This document shows positions 59,961 through 64,000 of a DNA stretch of 64,000 nucleotides, piece after piece. Position 1 is the first letter of the stretch. Every line of letters starts with the position of its first letter. The notes below the pieces were generated by a model. The model had not been told where the DNA came from and made no database searches. It worked only from the letters and a program-made list of their open reading frames with translations. The position numbers and the translations under genes were made by a program. This DNA comes from Mariniphaga sp964559175. Its GTDB lineage: Bacteria > Bacteroidota > Bacteroidia > Bacteroidales > Prolixibacteraceae. The DNA is taken from contig CAZLGT010000004.1 of NCBI GenBank assembly GCA_964559175.1, positions 1 to 64,000 of the forward strand. Direction: 5' to 3'.

Positions 59961-61283
59961 ATGCCGGCAGTTAAACATATTTGCGAATTTGGCACGATTT
60001 GGAACCGAATAGAGTTTTTTCCTGAAAAGCCAACCGATAGTTTTAACGAAATTTACCTGGATGCCAAATCGTTTGAAAGCCTGAAAAATTTTGTGGCCGA
60101 AAATAACGATCCCGGCTGTGAAATTGAACAGGCATTTTCGATGCACCGACGAAAAGGGAAAGATTTTATCCGCGTAAAAAATTACGTGGGTGTTATTGAA
60201 ACCCGGCAGGGAACCGTAATTGAAATTCTGCCAAAAATTTATCAAACGTCCCACTACAACGAACCGGTTTTAATCAAGCAGAGTAAATCTGTTTTGCTCA
60301 AAATGCTCCGAACACTTCGCGATTCACCTTTTAAAACCATCGACCAGGCACATATCAAAACAGCCCGGCTGCCTGTTCTCGAAATTTTTATCACAGTTTT
60401 TCTGAAAGAGATGGAACTTTTACTGAAAAGAGGGATGAAGCATTTTTACGCTTCAATGGAGGAAAACCAGAAATATCTGAAAGGCCGGTTGCTTTTTAAC
60501 CAGAATTTGAAAAGCAATATGATTCACCGTGAACGATTTTTTGTGAATTTCGATGAGTTTAGAGCCGATATCCCTCAAAACCGGATTCTGAAAACGGCGT
60601 TGGTTTACCTGAAACGAAAGAGCAAATCGCCCCGAAACATCCGGCAAATTATTAGTTTAATTTATTTGTTCGATGAGGTAAAAATTTGTTCCAACCTCGA
60701 AAAAGATCTTCAGCATTTAAACAGTCACAACCGGCTGTTTAATTATTACGAAAATGCTTTGAAATGGGCAAAGGTTTTTCTTCAAAATGAATCGTTTACA
60801 AGTTATAAAGGAAAAAATCTGAATACCGCAATTTTATTTCCCATGGAAGTTTTATTTGAATCGTATGTGGCTTCAAAGTTGAAACAATTTCAGCCACACT
60901 GGGAAATTTCCGTTCAGGACCGAAACCATTATTTGCTGACAGACCTGAATATTTCCAGGGAAAAGTTTAGACTGAGACCCGACCTGGTAATTCATACCGA
61001 TTGCAAAACGATTGTTGCAGACACCAAATGGAAGATGATTAACCAACACTTGTCGCAAAGCAATTACAACATTTCGCAGGCAGACATGTACCAGCTTTAT
61101 GCCTACGGAAAAAAATACCAGTCGGGAAATGGCAGCGTTCAATTAGCATTGATTTATCCGCATTCTGAAAGTTTTTACACCCCCCTGAGTTTTAAATACG
61201 AAGAAAATTTGCTCATTGATGCCATCCCTTACAATTTTGAAAATCAAGCTGCTTGTATGTTGTTTCTGAAAGATTTAATTTAG
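59961..61283 (+). CDS. mcrC: McrC nuclease subunit of the type IV restriction system
   Basis: A 440-residue protein that forms the endonuclease partner of McrB. The N-terminal domain (residues about 1-110) contacts McrB. A PD-(D/E)xK nuclease motif sits in the C-terminal half: R-P-D-L-V-I near 337-342 followed by V-A-D-T-K-W-K near 352-358 (Asp and Lys of the motif). The start codon abuts the mcrB stop (TAA then ATG), so the two are translationally coupled. It has no separate recognition domain, so target choice should come from the EVE-bearing McrB. Confidence 0.9.
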   Translation: MPAVKHICEFGTIWNRIEFFPEKPTDSFNEIYLDAKSFESLKNFVAENNDPGCEIEQAFSMHRRKGKDFIRVKNYVGVIETRQGTVIEILPKIYQTSHYNEPVLIKQSKSVLLKMLRTLRDSPFKTIDQAHIKTARLPVLEIFITVFLKEMELLLKRGMKHFYASMEENQKYLKGRLLFNQNLKSNMIHRERFFVNFDEFRADIPQNRILKTALVYLKRKSKSPRNIRQIISLIYLFDEVKICSNLEKDLQHLNSHNRLFNYYENALKWAKVFLQNESFTSYKGKNLNTAILFPMEVLFESYVASKLKQFQPHWEISVQDRNHYLLTDLNISREKFRLRPDLVIHTDCKTIVADTKWKMINQHLSQSNYNISQADMYQLYAYGKKYQSGNGSVQLALIYPHSESFYTPLSFKYEENLLIDAIPYNFENQAACMLFLKDLI

Positions 61284-61309
61284 GAGGCAAATTAGATCCA
61301 GTTCAATGT

Positions 61310-61326
61310 TGCAGACACTGTCTGCA
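61310..61326 (+). repeat. 17-bp perfect palindrome downstream of mcrC
   Basis: TGCAGACA-C-TGTCTGCA, an 8-bp perfect inverted repeat around a central C, 26 bp after the mcrC stop. There is no T-tract, so it is more likely an operator or weak terminator than a strong intrinsic terminator. Confidence 0.5.
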
Positions 61327-61477
61327 TTAATTGATAATCCTGCTGATTTTAAAACTTCCCGGGAAAAATCAACTGGAGAGATACATCGAGAATGAGATGA
61401 AAAAACTGCAATAAAAGCAATAAATTCCTATCTTGCACACCGTATTAACAGACCAAAATTCAGAAAAAATATACGCT

Positions 61478-62923
61478 ATGAAGAATGGTTTAATTATTTT
61501 ATTTGCACTGGCTTCGGTATTTATATTAACCGCTTCGAAACCGGATAAAAATTATTACAACGAATTGTACCGGCCGCAGTTTCACTTCACTCCTGAAGAG
61601 AACTGGCACAACGATCCCAACGGACTGGTTTATTACGATGGCGAATACCACCTGTTTTACCAGTACAACCCGAAAGGGAAGGAGTGGGGCTACATGCACT
61701 GGGGACATGCCATCAGCACCGATTTGGTTCACTGGGAGCACATGCCCATTGCCCTTTATCCCGATGAAAATTCGGAAGACAAGGAATACTGCACGGCTTT
61801 TTCGGGGTCGGCCATTGTGGATGACAAAAATCTGCTGGGAAAACAGCAGGGTGATGTGAAGACGCTGGTAATTTTTTACACCAGTCAGCATTGCGGACAG
61901 CGCATTGCCTACAGCACCGACCGCGGACGCACCTGGCAAAAATACGAGGGAAACCCGATAATTCCCTTTGATGAAACCGACGATGCCCGCGATCCCAAAG
62001 TAATCTGGCATGAACCATCGCAAAAATATGTGATGGTGCTGTACCGCAAAACCCTGGAAGAAGAAAGGTCCAAAGGCGTTTCGTTTTACACTTCGGAAAA
62101 CCTGGTTGACTGGGAATACAAAAACCATATTTTTGGATTTTACGAATGCCCCGATTTGGTTCCCATGCAGGTGACCAACCGCCCGGAGGAAACAAAGTGG
62201 GTGCTGTTTGACGGAGACGGAAGCTACCTGATTGGAAACTTTGACGGCGAGGAGTTTTCGCCCGAAACCGCCAAAATGAAAAGCGACTTTGGTAAAAACT
62301 ACTATGCTACACAAACCTGGAGCAACATTCCCGAAGAAGACGGCCGGGTGATTCAGATTGCCTGGATGCGCGGTGGAAACTTCCCCGAAATGCCATTTAA
62401 CGGGCAGATGACCTTCCCTACCGAGCTGGAACTTACCAAATTTAATTTCGGATATAAGCTAACCCGGAAACCCATTTCGGAAATTGAACTTCTGCACGGG
62501 AAGCATTATAATTGGGAGAATGAAAAACTGATTCCCGGAATCAACCAAAACATCGTAAAACGGGTAAGTGGCGATTGCCTGCACATTATTGGTGAGTTCG
62601 ACCTTAAAACCTGCAACAACTTTGGTTTTTATATCCGGCACAGCAAGAGGAAATCAGGTACCGAACTTTTGTACGATGTAAAACGCGGAACATTGTCACT
62701 TCTTGGAACGTCGGCCCCGCTGCAACCCATCGACAATAAAATTACGCTTGAAATCCTGATCGACAGGGCATCTGTTGAGGTGTTTGCCAACGGCGGGCTG
62801 GTGGCTGTTTCCAACAATTTCACCCCGGATAAAGGAGCTGATGGCCTTGTTCTTTTCTCCAGCGGAGGTGAAGTGATTGTGGAGAAACTCGATATTTACC
62901 GGGTAGAATCGGCTTGGCGCTAA
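61478..62923 (+). CDS. Secreted GH32 fructan hydrolase (levanase/inulinase/invertase type)
   Basis: A 481-residue enzyme with a signal peptide (GLIILFALASVFILTAS); ATG 61478, not the upstream TTG. The five-bladed propeller carries all three catalytic motifs: W-H-N-D-P-N-G near 43-49 (nucleophile Asp), A-R-D-P-K near 170 and Y-E-C-P-D near 222 (acid/base Glu). A C-terminal beta-sandwich follows (D-R-A-S-V-E-V-F-A-N-G). It hydrolyses beta-fructosides such as levan, inulin or sucrose; the precise specificity is not visible. No SusC/D pair lies in the window next to it, so it stands alone here. Confidence 0.93.
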   Translation: MKNGLIILFALASVFILTASKPDKNYYNELYRPQFHFTPEENWHNDPNGLVYYDGEYHLFYQYNPKGKEWGYMHWGHAISTDLVHWEHMPIALYPDENSEDKEYCTAFSGSAIVDDKNLLGKQQGDVKTLVIFYTSQHCGQRIAYSTDRGRTWQKYEGNPIIPFDETDDARDPKVIWHEPSQKYVMVLYRKTLEEERSKGVSFYTSENLVDWEYKNHIFGFYECPDLVPMQVTNRPEETKWVLFDGDGSYLIGNFDGEEFSPETAKMKSDFGKNYYATQTWSNIPEEDGRVIQIAWMRGGNFPEMPFNGQMTFPTELELTKFNFGYKLTRKPISEIELLHGKHYNWENEKLIPGINQNIVKRVSGDCLHIIGEFDLKTCNNFGFYIRHSKRKSGTELLYDVKRGTLSLLGTSAPLQPIDNKITLEILIDRASVEVFANGGLVAVSNNFTPDKGADGLVLFSSGGEVIVEKLDIYRVESAWR

Positions 62924-62929
62924 CGGCTG

Positions 62930-64000
62930 CTACAGAAAAAGCGAAATCAACTGCACAATGACAATCAGTAACACCATTGCCACCGGATAAACGGTTGCGT
63001 AGGCAATGCTGTGGGCATTTGTTTCGGTCATGGAATCGGCGGCAGCCAAACCGGGTGTGCTGGTCATGCTGCCGCTGATGGCGCCCAGCATACTCAGCAG
63101 ATTCATTTTGAAAAACCATTTTCCGGCAATGACAGCCAAAATCATTGGCACCAGGGTAATCATCCCGCCAAACAGGAACAGCCGGTAACCATATTGTTCA
63201 AATGTATCCAGAATATCGGCACCTGCTCCGGTTCCCACAGCGGCCAGGAAAAAGATAAGCCCCAACTGCCGCAGCAACTGGTTGGCGGCGCCACTCATGG
63301 TCCAGATAATGGGGCCGGTTTTTCCAATGCGGCTGACAACCAGCGCAACAACGAGCACGCCGCCCGTCAATCCCAAACTGAAAGCGAAATTACCAAGCGC
63401 AATGTTGATTTTTCCGACCACAACTCCCAGAAGAATTCCAAGCGCCACCGGCAAAATGTCAGTATCGGAAAGCCGTTTCTGGTCGTCGCCAAAAACTCGG
63501 ACCACCATTTCCATGTTGGCCTTGCTGCTGGCAATTATTAGCTTATCACCAAACTGAAGTTTCGAATTGGGCGTGGGCGATATGTTAATCCCCGAGCGGC
63601 GAATCCGGGTAATGGTGGCATTGTATGTTTGCAACAGGTTTAATTGCCCGATGGTTTTATTCACTACTTCTTTGTTGGTCACCAAAACAGTACGTACATC
63701 GTAGTTTGGGTCCAGCGGAATTTCTTCCTCGGTGGGCGAACCAATCAGAATTTCAACACGTTTTAATGCTTCATCGGTTCCCACAGCTTTTATTAAGTCA
63801 CCTTTGTATAAAATTGTTTCGGGTTTTGGGGTAACTGCAAGTCCTTCGTGGACAACCCGCGAAACAACGGCTTTGGTCATATACCTGATTCTCATGTCGC
63901 CGATGGACTTACCAGCTACATTTTCGTTTTCAACCAAAAAATTCCTCCGTAAAATTTCAGGAAATTCCTCTTTTATTTTTGAATGGTAATCATCTTCTTC
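62930..64000 (-). CDS. AspT/YidE-type transporter, C-terminal part (partial)
   Basis: The gene runs off the right edge; at least 357 residues are visible and the frame is open to 64000. Two regulatory RCK/TrkA_C-type domains come first (about residues 20-185 of the visible part, with V-G-T-D-E-A and L-Q-F-G-D-K-L-I-I-A), then five to six helices of the Asp-Al_Ex domain: G-I-L-L-G-V-V-V-G-K-I, then G-G-V-L-V-V-A-L, and a closing S-M-T-S-T-P-G-L-A-A. This is the second half of the duplicated YidE/YbjL/AspT antiporter family, which exchanges small anions across the inner membrane. It converges on the GH32 gene with a 6-bp gap. Confidence 0.85.
   Translation of the reverse strand, partial: EEDDYHSKIKEEFPEILRRNFLVENENVAGKSIGDMRIRYMTKAVVSRVVHEGLAVTPKPETILYKGDLIKAVGTDEALKRVEILIGSPTEEEIPLDPNYDVRTVLVTNKEVVNKTIGQLNLLQTYNATITRIRRSGINISPTPNSKLQFGDKLIIASSKANMEMVVRVFGDDQKRLSDTDILPVALGILLGVVVGKINIALGNFAFSLGLTGGVLVVALVVSRIGKTGPIIWTMSGAANQLLRQLGLIFFLAAVGTGAGADILDTFEQYGYRLFLFGGMITLVPMILAVIAGKWFFKMNLLSMLGAISGSMTSTPGLAAADSMTETNAHSIAYATVYPVAMVLLIVIVQLISLFL

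Noticed and set aside
1..64000. rRNA, tRNA, integrase or prophage genes
   Set aside because: None recognised on either strand by reading; a covariance-model tRNA search would be needed to exclude small RNA genes.

Overview
The window looks like the chromosome of a Bacteroidota bacterium, probably an environmental Bacteroidales/Marinilabiliales-type organism. The support is a complete type IX secretion (T9SS)/gliding core operon, SusC/SusD pairs, proteins with T9SS C-terminal sorting domains (xxYPNPF ... ), TAnnTTTG-type promoters and mostly SD-poor starts. Protein families support the phylum firmly; the order is inference. No rRNA, tRNA, CRISPR array, prophage or insertion sequence was seen.

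Layout. 1-2921 (minus): tail of an aldo/keto reductase start, then a tightly packed operon TSUP permease - CdsA-like cytidylyltransferase - VTE5/DGK1-like lipid kinase - CDP-alcohol phosphatidyltransferase, which reads as a self-contained CDP-lipid module. 3014-11093: two secreted unknowns, a modular GH30 glycosidase and an M1 aminopeptidase (both with T9SS sorting domains) and two small unknowns. 11168-14173: a ParE/RelE-type toxin-antitoxin pair and a NikR-family regulator with its operator, followed by a TonB-dependent receptor. 14191-21352 (minus): T9SS core porP/sprF-gldK-gldL-gldM-gldN plus a second GldK paralogue. 21568-27661: arginase-fold protein with degraded metal site, topA, and a class A penicillin-binding protein.

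28044-44187 is a pectin-type polysaccharide utilisation locus (PUL): ECF sigma, FecR anti-sigma, STN-containing SusC, SusD, GH28, a broken lipoprotein gene, two secreted beta-propeller proteins, a CBM9-like lipoprotein, an alpha/beta-hydrolase esterase, a CE12 esterase and a second GH28. The sigma/anti-sigma pair and the STN domain of SusC suggest substrate-induced trans-envelope signalling; the enzymes would deacetylate and cut (rhamno)galacturonan. 44188-46299 is an AT-rich zone of gene debris (ABC-F 3' end remnant, DUF4143 ATPase tail, palindromes) around a new toxin-antitoxin-like gene pair.

46300-56562 holds an ABC-F protein with a degenerate second nucleotide site, an amidohydrolase lipoprotein, a MacAB-TolC-like five-gene efflux operon and a DUF2797 protein. 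56605-61283 is a defence island: an antitoxin next to a truncated VapC toxin, then an EVE-domain McrB plus McrC. The mcrB gene has a sharp base-composition jump exactly at the start of its AAA+ domain, suggesting swapping of the recognition half. 61478-64000: a secreted GH32 fructan hydrolase and the C-terminal part of an AspT/YidE-type transporter running off the window.

The most unusual items are the NikR protein lacking all four nickel ligands next to an intact GTGTTAC-N14-GTAACAC operator, the chimeric EVE-McrB, the uncharacterised toxin-antitoxin-like pair at 45156-46018, the paired beta-propellers in the pectin PUL, and the duplicated GldK.
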